The position numbers and the translations under genes were made by a program. From contig CM027377.1 of the NCBI GenBank assembly GCA_015680905.1, positions 12,796,501 to 12,860,500 of the forward strand: 64,000 bases of DNA. Reading direction: 5' to 3'. Of the stretch, positions 24,801 to 35,991 are shown piece by piece. The stretch's first letter is position 1. Each line of letters begins with the position of its first letter. The notes under the pieces are model-generated. The model was given only the letters and a program-made list of their open reading frames with translations, made no database searches and was not told the DNA's origin. The DNA is from Coptis chinensis (taxonomy: Eukaryota > Streptophyta > Magnoliopsida > Ranunculales > Ranunculaceae).

Positions 24801-27146
24801 TCAAACAACCATTTCCCACTCCAATTCAGCCCACTTGACTTCAGCTTCGTTCTCAGCTCTTTTTTTGGATCTCTTTGCAGCCTCAACACAGGCAGCATGT
24901 TTTTTTCCAGCAAGATGCTGCTTGAGAGATATCGTACCTTGGCAGGGAACGCTGCAGACTTTGCAGTATATGACCTCTGATTGATTTTGAAGGGGTTTTA
25001 ACCCGTAAACTAGTGATTTTCTGTTTGGCATGACCCCAACATTGTTTGATGATGATTTTCTCTTCTTTCCCAGTACACTTGAACCTAAAACTGAAGGAGG
25101 CCCCTGCTTTAAACGGAAATGCCACTGGCGCTTAATGCAAGGACAAGTACGTAGAAGAGAAATGCCCATAGAACACCTTAGTTCATAATAAATAATCCAT
25201 TATTAAAGTTTCGACTCCAATACAAAGTAATATAAAAGTTGACCAAAAAAAAAAAAATTACAGTTTTCCCATGGTACCTGAATGTCTCTGCCTCCTGTTG
25301 GGCACATCCTTTATTTTATTCCATCACATTTCAATCGTATAAGTCACTACTAAACAGATTACCAAGAAGATCCAACAAAATTGCATAGTTTGTGTAAAGA
25401 TAGGACCCACACAAGGAGTGCCGGCTCGCCCATAAGGCGAGTTAGGCAATTGCCTAAGGCCTCGAGTAAGTGAAGGCCTCAAATGTCAAACAAAATTGCA
25501 AAAAATCCCTTATAAAGTGGTAAGAAAATCTCTCTCATGGAAAAAAAAGGAATCTCCTATAAAAGAGGTGATAAATCTCATAAAAGCCTCCTTAAACATA
25601 GGCAATAATTTCTCTTATGTTAAAAAACACTGCTAAAAAACCTCAAGCTTATTGGAACGTTTGCTTATGTCGAATTTCCAGTAAAGCAATAAATATCTAA
25701 ACTACCAAATCTTCTCACTTCCTTTTTTTACTTATTAGAGAGTTATCAAAATCTCAAGCACAAAAGAAAATTCTATTAAGCAATTGTACGTATATATAAG
25801 AAAATTTTCAAAATATTGAAGAAAATGCCTCAACTTAGAGCTTCCGCCTAAGGCCTCGCCTTGGGTTGAGCTGGCCTTGACACAAGCTCTAATTCAACAA
25901 TATTGGTCATGTTTAATTCCTAAAACTTTATTCTTCTTGTGTTTATTGAGCCATGATTAACTGCAGATGCTATTCAATAACTTAATCTGAGCCCAAAGTT
26001 CATATTCTTAGGCTTGATCAATGCGACAGCCAGTGCATTAGACTTTAAGAAAAAAAATCATCTCTATCAATGCAAAATAGGTTTATCTAAAAATCAAAAA
26101 CTTCGTAGGGGAAACTATCAGTATCACTCCAACATAAATCAAAAACTTCGTAGCAAGCTCGCTCCAACATAAATCAGAGTAAAAACCTTAACAAAATAAG
26201 GTTGAATTCCATGTGCAGAAAATTATTAGACAGAATCTAATGTAGTTCTGACTGGCGGAAGCTTCAGTTTAATAGAATCTACACTTTAATGGAAACACAA
26301 TTTAAAGAAGACCTAAAATCACTCTTTTATTGAATCTCTCAATCACATAAACTTCAACACTGAGGAACCCTAATTACAAACCCTTATTTAAACTAAACCT
26401 AGAAAGCATAAACCAATAATAACACGACATGTGTCACAACTAACTAATGGACTCGAACTATGGGCTTGGACTCAACTAAGGGGCTCACGCCCATAACATG
26501 TGGAGGGAACATAGGCGCACGCCTATGACACTCACAGACTCGACTAATGTTCTACATCAAAATCACTAAGCATAAGTAGTGTAGCTATACATTGCTCTGA
26601 ATTAGAAGTAATTCAGCATATCCAATCAAGTAAACATAAACCAAAATGTTTACATTCATGAAAGAGGCATCGGTATTCACCTGGGAGCGTTCAGGAGTGT
26701 GTCTAAAGTCATTGTGAGGATTCCCTTGTAACTTCTCCATCTTCATTTGATATGCTATCTCTCTTTTCATCGCGAGCTCAAGTGGCATAACGTTCTCCCC
26801 CAATCTCTCATTAACCATAACATTCCCTATCAAAGTAAGTAAAAATGTAGCATTGCTATTTTCTTAAAAAATTGAGGTTGAATCAGTAGTCAAGAGGTAA
26901 ATGTCACAAGTAAAAACAACTACAACAAAAATAAATACATAAATAAATAAAAATATATGTTTTGTGTTATTTTTTATATCATCAATAAAAACATTTGGTT
27001 TTCCGAGAAGATAACTTTTTATGTGAAATTAAAGAATGAGGCTTTGTACTAAAACAACCCCAAACTAAAAGATTACCTTGTTCCATGCACAATGACGAAC
27101 TACCGCTACCTCTATCTCCATAATCGCTTCTCCAATCCATAGCCAT
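24801..27146 (-). CDS. C2H2 zinc-finger protein ZF-A (U1/matrin type, one finger, 172 aa)
   Basis: Minus-strand exons 27146-27077, 26826-26681 and 25103-24801 join in frame with GT-AG borders. Exon 1 gives a short Ser/Gly-rich start (MAMDWRSDYGDRG). Exon 2 carries the motif shared by the cluster (NERLGENVMPLELAMKREIA). Exon 3 begins GPPSVLGSSVLGKKRK, a likely nuclear localisation patch, followed by one finger C-x2-C-x12-H-x5-H (C119, C122, H135, H141; QHLAGKKH). This spacing is that of U1-like/matrin (zf-met) fingers, which usually bind RNA, often double-stranded. The C-terminus is charged and ends WAELEWEMVV, matching ZF-B. The second intron (1.6 kb) hosts a hAT MITE. Gene borders rest on agreement with three paralogs. 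Confidence 0.85.
25417..25879. mobile_element. hAT-type MITE (463 bp) in intron 2 of ZF-A
   Basis: The ends AGTGCCGGCTC and GAGCTGGCCTTG are imperfect inverted repeats, each continuing inward to an AAGGCGAG match. Flanking 8-mers ACACAAGG (25409-25416) and ACACAAGC (25880-25887) form an 8-bp target duplication with one mismatch, as expected for hAT. No transposase is present. Confidence 0.7.
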
Positions 27147-27149
27147 CAC

Positions 27150-28017
27150 CAAGTGAAGCTCTGGTTGTTGAAAAGTTTATTCGACCCCTAGTCAAAATCT
27201 CTAAATTTAGTAGAGACTAACTTACTTTCTGCAACAGATATGGCATGTCTAGATTGTGTTCGATTACCAAACAAAAAGTTTTCACTCATGGATTTATTTG
27301 GTTGGGAGCCTGGACCACTCACTACAGTACTCTAGAGTTTTTCTACTTTCCAATACGGTTTGACACAAAAGTGTCGTCCAAGGGTGCTTATATCAGACAT
27401 ACATATCGTTTATTTTATGATGATTTTGGTGAAGATGATCTCATCGTTATGAAGATCAATTACTTACTAATTCAGCTCTAACCTCGTCAATTCTACCATT
27501 TTCGATTTCGGAATTTGGCCCACCCGCTATATACATACTCACAAAAGGCCTAGAAGTACCTTAAAGCCCAAGTATTCAAAAGGCTTTTCTTAGGCAAAGG
27601 ATCTTTTCAGAGGAAACTTGCATCCAAAGAGAAGTCTCGGCTTCTAGTATTGGGAAGGAAGATGTGTATCTGAGGAACCTGACCTTGTGTGGCAGTTTCT
27701 GGACTAATCCTATTCTGGGTTTTAATAAGACAGGTGCCATATTAATTAGCCGGCTGGGTTTTGGATGTGCATTTTTTGTTCTGTTGCATGCATTAGCTTA
27801 TAAACCTTAAAAAAAAAAAAAAAAACAGATGATAGTGGAGGTATGCTATGCTTCTTTTAAGATAAGAAAAACTCTACAAGGAAATGACAGTTTGGATGGT
27901 TTTGCTTATCATTACTTGTAGAGACGAAAATGAGTGTGCATATTTAACCAACAGAAACAATGCAAACCAAATTTCTCAAGTAGTGAAGGTTGTTCTCTAT
28001 TAATAACAGTAGGGACA
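27150..28017. other. Divergent intergenic region between ZF-A and nucleoredoxin 1
   Basis: This 0.87-kb segment should contain both promoters. It ends near 27810 in an A-run. The 78-codon frame at 27245-27481 shows no recognisable domain. Confidence 0.4.
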
Positions 28018-29292
28018 ATGATTAAGAGTGACGGTGTTGGGGATCCAGATAATCTGGTAGAACTGCTTCTCTCTGAGGGAGAAGATTTTCTTTTGCGTAA
28101 CAACGGCAATCAAATCCCAGTATCAGAACTTCAAGGGAAGATTGCATGTATGTATTTCATACATAGTAAATTCAGGTCATGCCACGAAATCAGTCCCATT
28201 CTCGCAGATATCTATCACACCTTGAAAGAAAGAGGAGAGGGCTTTGAGATCGTTTCAATACCGTTCCAAGAATCACTCAATATTGATCCCACGAACATGC
28301 CTTGGTTTGCTTTGCCATACAATACAAAGACCCTGAAGAAGCTATCAAGAAAGCTTAAAATATCTGCTATCCCAACATTGGTTGTAATTGGTTCGGATGG
28401 AAAAACTCTGCATCTCAACGCCAGGCGTTATATCAATCTTTATGGAATTGAAGCTTATCCGTTCTCCATGGAAAAATTGGCAGAGCTAGACGAGATTGAC
28501 AAGAAGCGACTAGAATCACTGACATTGGAGTCACTTCTGGTGTGTGATGGACTAGACTTTGTTGAGGGAAAAGGTGGCGTCAAGGTACCAGTATCTGAAC
28601 TGAATGGGAAAACTGTTCTCTTCTACTTATCTAAAAAAGAATGTGATCCTTGTAAGAAGTTTACGCCCAAGTTGGAAAAGGCCTACTCTGAGATCAAAGA
28701 GAAGCACGACGACTTGGAAGTGATCTATGTTTGTCTTGACAATGACCGCAAGACCTTTGAAGAACACTCTTCTAGTATGCCGTGGTTGCTAATACCCTAT
28801 GGGGATGAGAGGGAAAGATTTGTGAAAAACATTTTTGATTTTGGTCGTCGTATACCCTACCTTGTGGCTGTTGGACCAAGTGGTGGAGTCCTAGCAGAAG
28901 GAGCAAGGGAGCTTGTTATTTTTTTTGGGTCAGATGCATATCCATTTGATAAACATCGAGTGGATGAAATGGAATCAAAGCTTGAGGAAATGGCGAAGGG
29001 ATGGCCTGAGAAGGTGAAGAATACGTTACATCCACCACATGAGCTGGTGTGGTTAAGTTCTGGCATATACACGTGTGATGGGTGCGGGGAGATGGGGCAT
29101 GAATGGATTTTTGGATGCCGTGAGTACCATTATGGTCTCCATCCTGGTTGTGCGTTGAAGGATAATGGCATAAAAGGGATCGACAAGTCTCATGATGATC
29201 GAAACTATGATAATTGCAAAGGTTCAGGAACTCATGATAGTCCTGGTATATATGAAGTCTTTCCCTCTTCCCTTGAATCAGTAAAATTATGA
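28018..29292 (+). CDS. Nucleoredoxin-like protein 1 (424 aa, single exon)
   Basis: I chose the ATG at 28018 (MIKSDGVGDPDN) because the frame upstream has no ATG and its sequence does not match the paralog. The protein has two thioredoxin-like domains (about 22-150 and 180-325) and a C-terminal DC1 zinc-binding finger (about 340-380; TCDGC..GHEW..GC..LHPGCAL). Plant nucleoredoxins reduce disulfides in target proteins such as antioxidant enzymes, in cytosol and nucleus. Domain 2 keeps a Cys pair, CDPC at 209-212, and the cis-Pro at 280. In domain 1 the usual WC-x-PC is replaced by KFRSC (51-55), leaving one Cys, although the cis-Pro (119) remains. So only the second fold should be redox-active. 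Many NRX1 proteins have three folds, whereas this one has two. No intron is visible. A tandem paralog follows 495 bp downstream. Confidence 0.9.
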   Translation: MIKSDGVGDPDNLVELLLSEGEDFLLRNNGNQIPVSELQGKIACMYFIHSKFRSCHEISPILADIYHTLKERGEGFEIVSIPFQESLNIDPTNMPWFALPYNTKTLKKLSRKLKISAIPTLVVIGSDGKTLHLNARRYINLYGIEAYPFSMEKLAELDEIDKKRLESLTLESLLVCDGLDFVEGKGGVKVPVSELNGKTVLFYLSKKECDPCKKFTPKLEKAYSEIKEKHDDLEVIYVCLDNDRKTFEEHSSSMPWLLIPYGDERERFVKNIFDFGRRIPYLVAVGPSGGVLAEGARELVIFFGSDAYPFDKHRVDEMESKLEEMAKGWPEKVKNTLHPPHELVWLSSGIYTCDGCGEMGHEWIFGCREYHYGLHPGCALKDNGIKGIDKSHDDRNYDNCKGSGTHDSPGIYEVFPSSLESVKL

Positions 29293-29787
29293 CAGAGTTG
29301 AACTTGTGATGACAGTCATATTTCTCATTTGAACATCTTTCTCTGTGGTATGCCTAAAGACCAAAGAACACTGAACACTTTATGGTTGAAACTTTCAGCT
29401 GTGCAGTTGCTATGTTGGAAAGCAACTATTAGCCAATGAAAGTACATGATGCAGGTGTTCTAGCTTAGGGAGATAATCCAATGTTAAGATCAAATTTTTT
29501 GGCTTTCAATTTTAACATAACACCGTTTCCCTTCTTTCTTTGCCACGGTTGAAACTTTCAAACCAACTGATTTTCGGTATAAAGATAGAAAAGAAAAGAT
29601 ATCTGAACATTTCCTAAACATGGAAAGTGTTCCATATCTTTAGGTGATAATAATCTGTACGCCTGAGTATTTGGAAGGTTAAAATGAAGGTTTAATTAAG
29701 GAATGCAAATCTAGCCATATATAACTGCAAACACATTTCAGACCAATTTTCCAAATCAAAAGAAAGTGTAGATTGCTCTCAAGAACA
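29293..29787. other. Spacer between the two nucleoredoxin genes
   Basis: The spacer should contain the terminator of gene 1 and the promoter of gene 2. TATATAAC near 29718 is a possible TATA box about 70 bp upstream of the gene 2 ATG. Confidence 0.4.
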
Positions 29788-31056
29788 ATGGAGAAAATGG
29801 TTAATGGCGATGCTGTTGGTAATCCAAACAATCTGAAGGAACTACTTATCCTCGAAGGGGGAGATTTTCTTTTACGTAACAACGGTGATCATGTCCCAGT
29901 ATCAGAACTTCAAGGAAAGATTGTGTGTTTGTATTTTATGAATAGTAGTTTCAGGTCATGCCACCTATTCACTCCCATTCTCACAGATATTTACCATACT
30001 TTAAAGGATAGAGGAAAGGGTTTTGAGATCGTTTCAATATCATTACACGATGAAGAAGAATCATTCAAAAATTATTCCAAAAACATACCTTGGTTATCAT
30101 TGCCATTCAATGACAAGAATCAAGAGAGACTGTAAGAAAAATTCAACATCTCTGCTATCCCAACCCTGGGTGTAATTGGTGCAGATGGAAACATACTGCA
30201 TCTCAATGCCAGGCGTTACGTGAATCTTTATGGAATTGAAGCTTATCCATTCTCAGCAGATAAACTTGCAGAGCTAGATGAGATTGACAAGAAACGACTT
30301 GAATCAATGACGTTGGAGTCACTTCTGGTGCATGAGGGACTAGATTTTGTTGACGGAAAAGGTGGCATAAAGGTTCCAGTTTCTGAACTGAATGGTAAAA
30401 CTGTTCTCTTCTACTTCTCTAAAAAAGAATGTGGTCCTTGTCAAAAGTTTACACCAATGTTGGCGAAGGCCTACAATGAGATAAAAGCCAAACACGACGA
30501 CTTGGAAGTGATCTACGTTTGTTGTGACAATGACCGCAAAAGCTTTGAAGATTACACTTCTAGTATGCCATGGTTAGTAATTCCCTATGGGGATGAGAGG
30601 GAGAGATTTGTGAAGAACATATTTGATTTTAGTGGTATGCCTTACGTAGGTGTTATTGGACCAAGTGGTGGGATCCTAACAGAAGGAGCAGGGGAGCTTG
30701 TCATTTTTTCGGGGGCTGATGCGTATCCATTTGTTAGACATCGAATAGCTGAAATGAAATCAAAACTTGAGGAGATGGCTAGTGGGTGGCCGGAGAAAGT
30801 GAAGCATTCTTCACATCCACATGACCTGGTGCGATCTCGTACTGGGATAATAGACACGTGTGATGGGTGCAGAGAGTTGGGTCATGGATGGTTTTTCAGA
30901 TGTGATGAGTGTGATTATGGTCTCCATCCTGGATGCGCTTTGAAGGATAATGACATAAAAGCTCATGATGATCAAACTGTGGGTCAAGGTGACAGTCATA
31001 ATCAAGTCTCAAATGGTGGATGGATATGTGATGGTACAACTTGCTATAGAGGTTAA
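29788..31056 (+). pseudogene. Nucleoredoxin-like gene 2, with one in-frame stop
   Basis: The reading starts at ATG 29788 (MEKMVNGDAVGNPNN) and stays in one frame to the TAA at 31054-31056 (423 codons), except for a TAA at 30133-30135 (codon 116). Gene 1 has a TCA (Ser) codon there, so one base change accounts for it. On each side the protein is well preserved: domain 1 with FRSC instead of WC-x-PC, domain 2 with CGPC and cis-Pro in FSGMPYVG, and a DC1 finger (DTCDGC..GHGW..CDECDYGLHPGCAL). The C-terminus ends GGWICDGTTCYRG, unlike gene 1. Either it is a very young pseudogene, or the stop is polymorphic or a sequence error. A shorter protein from an internal ATG (30220, MNLYGIEAYPF) with domain 2 plus DC1 is conceivable. 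Confidence 0.8.
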
Positions 31057-31094
31057 GTTTGCGTGTGTGTGTGTGTGTGTTTTTCGTCTTTTAT

Positions 31095-31497
31095 TGAATC
31101 ATGTACTCAGGAAGTGGGCCTAGGAGGTCATTTCTGTTTCAAGAACTGAAAGCTATTGAGGTGGGTCTAACCCTATGTCTAGAGAATGATCTTAAGTACA
31201 TTCAAGTATGCTCAGACTCTGTTCGAGCCATCCAGATTCTAAAGGGAAAAGAAACCACACCATGGTACTGTATGAACTATGAACCTAGTAGAAGCCATAA
31301 CTAAGATAGTTGCTATTCTTGTTGATGTTAAACTTTGTCATGTATATAGAGAAGTTAATAGGAGTGCAGACTATCTAGCTAGTTTGTCAAACTCAACCGA
31401 TGATCAGTATGTCTGTAATTGTCCACCTCTTGATTCTGTATTAGCAGAGATTACTACTGCAGATGTCAGAGGAACGGTTTATGTTAGAATCTAATGC
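31095..31497 (+). pseudogene. RNase H-like (RVT_3) fragment, probably LINE-derived
   Basis: Two overlapping frames encode the halves of an RVT_3-type RNase H: ELKAIEVGLTLCLENDLKYI with CSDSVRAIQIL in one, and KLCHVYREVNRSADYLASL in the other. The pattern is that of the domain found at the end of plant LINEs and in many host-genome fragments. A frame break near 31280 separates the halves. A (GT)n run lies just upstream at 31062-31082. No A-tail or upstream reverse transcriptase was found. Confidence 0.6.
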
Positions 31498-31499
31498 AG

Positions 31500-32265
31500 G
31501 TCCAAGGGTCAGCCAAACCCTTTTATCTTCTTCAAAAAATATGTAGTCAGATCTCCATTTGAACTTGAACCTATTAGTCTATTACCATCAATAAAATTAA
31601 TTTCTTGTTATTATTATTATCTCTATTATTGAAAGGAATGAAGTTGGTATTTGGCAGTTTAGCAGTATAGTATCTGATATTCTGACGGGGACAGAGACTG
31701 AGACGTGATAATATGGTCTGTTCTGAATGAAGATCGTTATCCCTAAAATCAACCATAGCTAGATTTGTGACCTATAGTTAACTAGAGCATGAATGTGTCG
31801 ATCTTGGCTACCTAATATATTAGCATGTCACAAATCTCTAATATAATTGAACTTGTGCGGGCTTTAGGTGGAAAAGGGAGTATGAACAGAAGATGCAAGA
31901 TAAAACTATAATCCTAATGTAAAAAGACGAAACAGTTTACAATCTCAAACCTTTATTCTCTAGATAAGATACAGAGTTGTCAAAGAAATTCAGTGCATTA
32001 GGAGTTACAGTAGAGTACTATAACACACTTCAAGGTCTCAGCCTTGCTTACAATTTCTTTTCCGTTTTTTGGTAATACCTTGCTTACAATTTAACTATGA
32101 TAAAGATTCACATACTTAGAAAATCTTTCTACCTAAGATTTCTACCTACGATACAATGGGGACAGACCAAGACAGCCATTACAGGGAGAGTGTTATTATC
32201 CACATACACAACTATTGAGTCGATTACTCCTCAAATCTTCCATAACCCATTCCCTTCCCCCTTTG
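31500..32265. other. Intergenic sequence 3' of ZF-B
   Basis: No feature was recognised. The right end should hold the 3' UTR of the minus-strand gene. Confidence 0.4.
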
Positions 32266-32270
32266 TTATT

Positions 32271-34015
32271 TCAAGCAACTGTATCCCATTCCAGTTCATC
32301 CCATTTAACTTTAAATACTTCTTTTTCAGCATCTTCCTTGATTGACTTGGCAGCCTCAATTGCATGGACTGAAGCAGCATGCTTCTTTCCAGCAAGATGC
32401 TGTGTGAATGCCCTTTCGTCTGAGCAAGAAATCCTACATAACTTGCACCACTGTGGCTTGTTCTTGCCCTGTTTGCTCTTTTTATGATTTTCCGCCAACT
32501 TGGCCTTGTGTTTACTATCTAGTCTGTGCTGCCTGAGAGCAGACTTGCTCGAGAAAGCCACTTGGCAGAGTGTGCACAATAGTGGTGAGGAACCGTTAGA
32601 TGACCTTGGTTGTTGTGTTGAAAAGGATCTGAGATTGCTCGACATTGTTCTTCTCTTCCTTCCCACTATACTTGGACCAGGAACTGGGGGTGGTCCCTGG
32701 AACAAAAAAATTGGTACTTACACAAAATCATCTGATTCTATTCAATGGTTTGAATCAAGAGTCAAGACCCATAAACTAGGAAAGGAACAAAAGATGCGTG
32801 ATTCATTAGACACAAAAATCAAGTTTTCTACTTATCAATCACAAAAAGGTAAGAGTTTGTTTGGAATTGTTTTCCAAAACTAGCTCACTGAAGTCTGGAA
32901 AACATCTTCCTAGAGACCTAGACTTTTTAAACAGTTAGCTTTCTACTCTATACGATGTACTTCATAAAGAAATGAAGTTTTTCAGTCTCTCAGTTCTCAG
33001 TGCTCTTCCAAAGAGCTCTACCGCGAGTTGTTTATTTGATGTCTTTTAACTCTCTCTTATAAATAGAGCAACTGTAATTAGTACACTATGTACAGTTAAA
33101 GTAACAAGATTACAATAGCCAACCTATTGAGAAAACAGTAAAACCAAAGTTGGATCCCCTGTGATGTAGATGTAAGTTACAAAATCACCGAACAAAAAAT
33201 AAACTTCAACTACCATTGCAGAGACTAAGAATGTAATAAGAGATATTCAATCAATAGACGCTACATTTCTCACCTGTGAAAGTAAAGAAGCTTCAACATT
33301 GATTTTTCCTTGTAAACTCTCTACCCTCATTCGATAGTCTAGCTCTCTTTTGATTGCGAGCTCCAGTGGCATAACATTCTCCCTCAATCTTTCATTAATT
33401 ATAATATTCTCTGCAACAGGGAGATAGATGTATTGGAACCATAAATTTCTAACATTAAAGACATATACAAAGAAGTCTAATTAACAAGCAGCTCCAACTA
33501 TCTAATCGACTCAAAGGGACTTTTAACAGTTTTAACTGATCCAAACTTAACAAAAAGAATTATACCCTACAAATAGCAGAGATTGGTACTGAAGACAGAA
33601 GACACTAATACACCAAAACAGACTTAGCAAATTTTGGCTCAACAGAAAGCCTAATTCCAAAAAAACAACAAAGTAGCGCATTGAATTGCTCTTTATTAGC
33701 TCAGCTTTTATCTATTCAATGAATTTCTACTAGCATTGTAAAGAAATTAAGAAAATGTGAATGTGACAGCTAAATTACATAAACTATGATCACCCACGCA
33801 AACTTGATGCCAAACTAAGATGCTCAACATATAAAATTTACAGAAATTGGAATTTCATCCTAAAATACTGAAAATTCTACCAAAATTAAGTGAATTAGAA
33901 TGAAAATAGATCAAATTGAGAGTAAATTGAGCAATTAGGTACCTTGTTCAGTAGAAAATGTGGAGGCAGAAGCACTAGCATCACCAAAATTAGCTCGGAA
34001 ACACTCAAAAGCCAT
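32271..34015 (-). CDS. C2H2 zinc-finger protein ZF-B (two U1/matrin-type fingers, 211 aa)
   Basis: Minus-strand exons 34015-33943, 33410-33274 and 32696-32271 join in frame with GT-AG borders at the same phases as ZF-A and ZF-C. Exon 1 encodes MAFECFRANFGDASASAS. Exon 2 encodes the cluster motif NERLRENVMPLELAIKRELD. Exon 3 begins GPPPVPGPSIVGRKRR, with basic residues suggesting nuclear import, and holds two C-x2-C-x12-H-x5-H fingers: C111/C114/H127/H133 and C154/C157/H170/H176. The second (CKLCRISC..QHLAGKKH) is the counterpart of the single finger of ZF-A. The tail WDELEWDTVA matches ZF-A. It is probably an RNA-binding nuclear protein of the zf-met class. The target is unknown. It looks fully intact. 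Confidence 0.88.
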
Positions 34016-34019
34016 ATGT

Positions 34020-34332
34020 ACAAGCTCAAAAAGAAGTTAGAAACCCTAATTATAGATGAAGAAATAATAATTTGTTTTTTAATTAGTAGTTACCGGGAAA
34101 CCCGTTTTCTTGTTTGTTTTATTAAAAATAAAGTTACGTAGTTTTCTACATTTGTTTTTTTTGAGAAAATCTGCTGTACGCATGCAAGAGGTGTGCGGGA
34201 GAATCGAGGCCACTCATCATGGCAAGAGGTGCGTGTGTATTGCATCACCAAATACTTTGCAGGGCCAGATTCTCATGCGTACCTGTCTAGAACTGCTATT
34301 GGTTTTTTTAGGATAAAGTGTAACTTTATTAT

Positions 34333-34366
<34 letters not shown>

Positions 34367-34590
34367 GTGCGGCAAAACACCAAATATCACCTAAATTGTG
34401 ATGTAATGGTGCACCAAAACGCTAATATGCCAACGCTATCGGTATAAGTTTCCTTATCTATACTCCCAATTTTAACGATATAACATATGTTCTGCACGCC
34501 AGAACGAATAGCGGCTAAAAAAATAAATCAAAATAAATTGAGATGGGAGGGGTAAAATTGGCAGGGTGTTAAAAAACAAAATTCTACATA
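34020..34590. other. Upstream region of ZF-B with a poly-T tract
   Basis: A T-run lies at about 34332-34363. No gene was recognised. The first ~300 bp should carry the ZF-B promoter, on the minus strand. Confidence 0.4.
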
Positions 34591-34594
34591 CTAA

Positions 34595-34986
34595 GGGCAT
34601 CTCCAATGGGGGGTGTAAAATTACACCTCCACCTAGGCTCCACATAGGTGTAGGATTTTACACATTTAATTGTATAATATTATATAGCTTATAAATATCC
34701 ACACTCTATACTCTCCAATGGAAGAGTGTAAAAATAAATAAATTTTACTTTAGAATTAGAAAGGGACGTTACTCCAAGTGACGTCCGAAAATTATTTCAC
34801 TTAGACGTCAGTTCAAGTGTCGCCCGGGTTTTTTATTAACTAATAGTGAGAGGGAGAATTTCCCACCCTCTTTATTAGCTAATGCACTATTATCTACGGT
34901 ATAGCATCCCCATTAGAGAGAGTTTTTTTATATTTGGGGTGTAAAATTTTCACTCTATACGGTTTACACCCCCTTTGGAGATGCCC
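34595..34986. mobile_element. Tourist-like MITE (PIF/Harbinger), 392 bp
   Basis: It begins GGGCATCTCCAATGG and ends in TTTGGAGATGCCC, with a 3-bp target duplication TAA on each side (34592-34594 and 34987-34989). A related copy in the opposite orientation lies at 48180-48605. No transposase is present. Confidence 0.88.
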
Positions 34987-34989
34987 TAA

Positions 34990-35985
34990 TAGGAGTCTAT
35001 TTGGTGGATGGCCGATGGTGGGGCTAATTTTTTCCTATACTAGGATGAGTTGACTTGTTTGGGCTTTTTTTTGCTGGCTGCCTATGCCACTGGGGCGGGT
35101 AAAAAAACAACCTATTGGGTCTATAAACTCTATTGCGCTTACCCTATCAACTGTGCTATTGGTGTTTCGCCGCACCAAACCTTTACACTTAGCCTAACAT
35201 CATTCATTCACAGTCACAGTTGCCGGTTGCTTTTAACCTGGGTGGCCAAGAAGCCGATGAAAAGCGTTTTTCATGTTTTGGGCCCCACATGAACCAACCA
35301 AATTCTTCAACGGGCTCGAGTGACACTCGTCTGTAATTTTGTGTCAGGTTGTTGGACAAGTGTTTATATGCAAACTCTTTTTTCGAAAGATTGCATAATG
35401 CAAACCTTTACAACCCTTCTAGTCAAGATAAATTATATTTGGAAATTACATCAAAGGGCATATGGCTTGCCAAACCTGACAGAACCGGTGTGGAACTCAG
35501 CAATTTGGCTTACACTAATCATGCACACATATCAGAAACCCAGACTATGGTTTAAGCAGAGATACTCACATTATTAGTTTAAGCAAAAAAGGGTGCCTCC
35601 TGTGATTCCTGTCCTGTAATATATATCAATCAATTTCAGGGACTTGAACACCTTGTCTTCTTATCAAAATAATATATACCAGGAAATTTAAGACAGACAT
35701 TGAGCTATGTAACACCAAAATCATTTCAACAACTTCACCAAATTACTCTTCATGTCTTCCTTAGTTCCTTTTCAAAGTAAACTTTACCAAAAAAACATAC
35801 ACCTGGGAAATTGTACACAGACAATTTGTGTTATGTGATAATCATTTGAGGGACCCCATAGCGATGCCCGAAGTTCTATACTTCTATATGATGAAGCATA
35901 TATATAAGGAAATAAAAAGATTTGATAGACAAGGCAATAGAATTACGCCGTTAGGGAATAGCAAAGCATCCAAGGTCCTCCCACT
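34990..35985. other. Intergenic sequence between the MITE and ZF-C
   Basis: Short open frames (up to 85 codons) show no recognisable domain. The right end should be the 3' UTR of ZF-C. Confidence 0.4.
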
Positions 35986-35991
35986 TCAAAG

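Noticed and set aside
27934-28017. Upstream extension of nucleoredoxin 1
   Set aside because: The extension has no ATG before 28018, and the paralog shows no matching sequence there.
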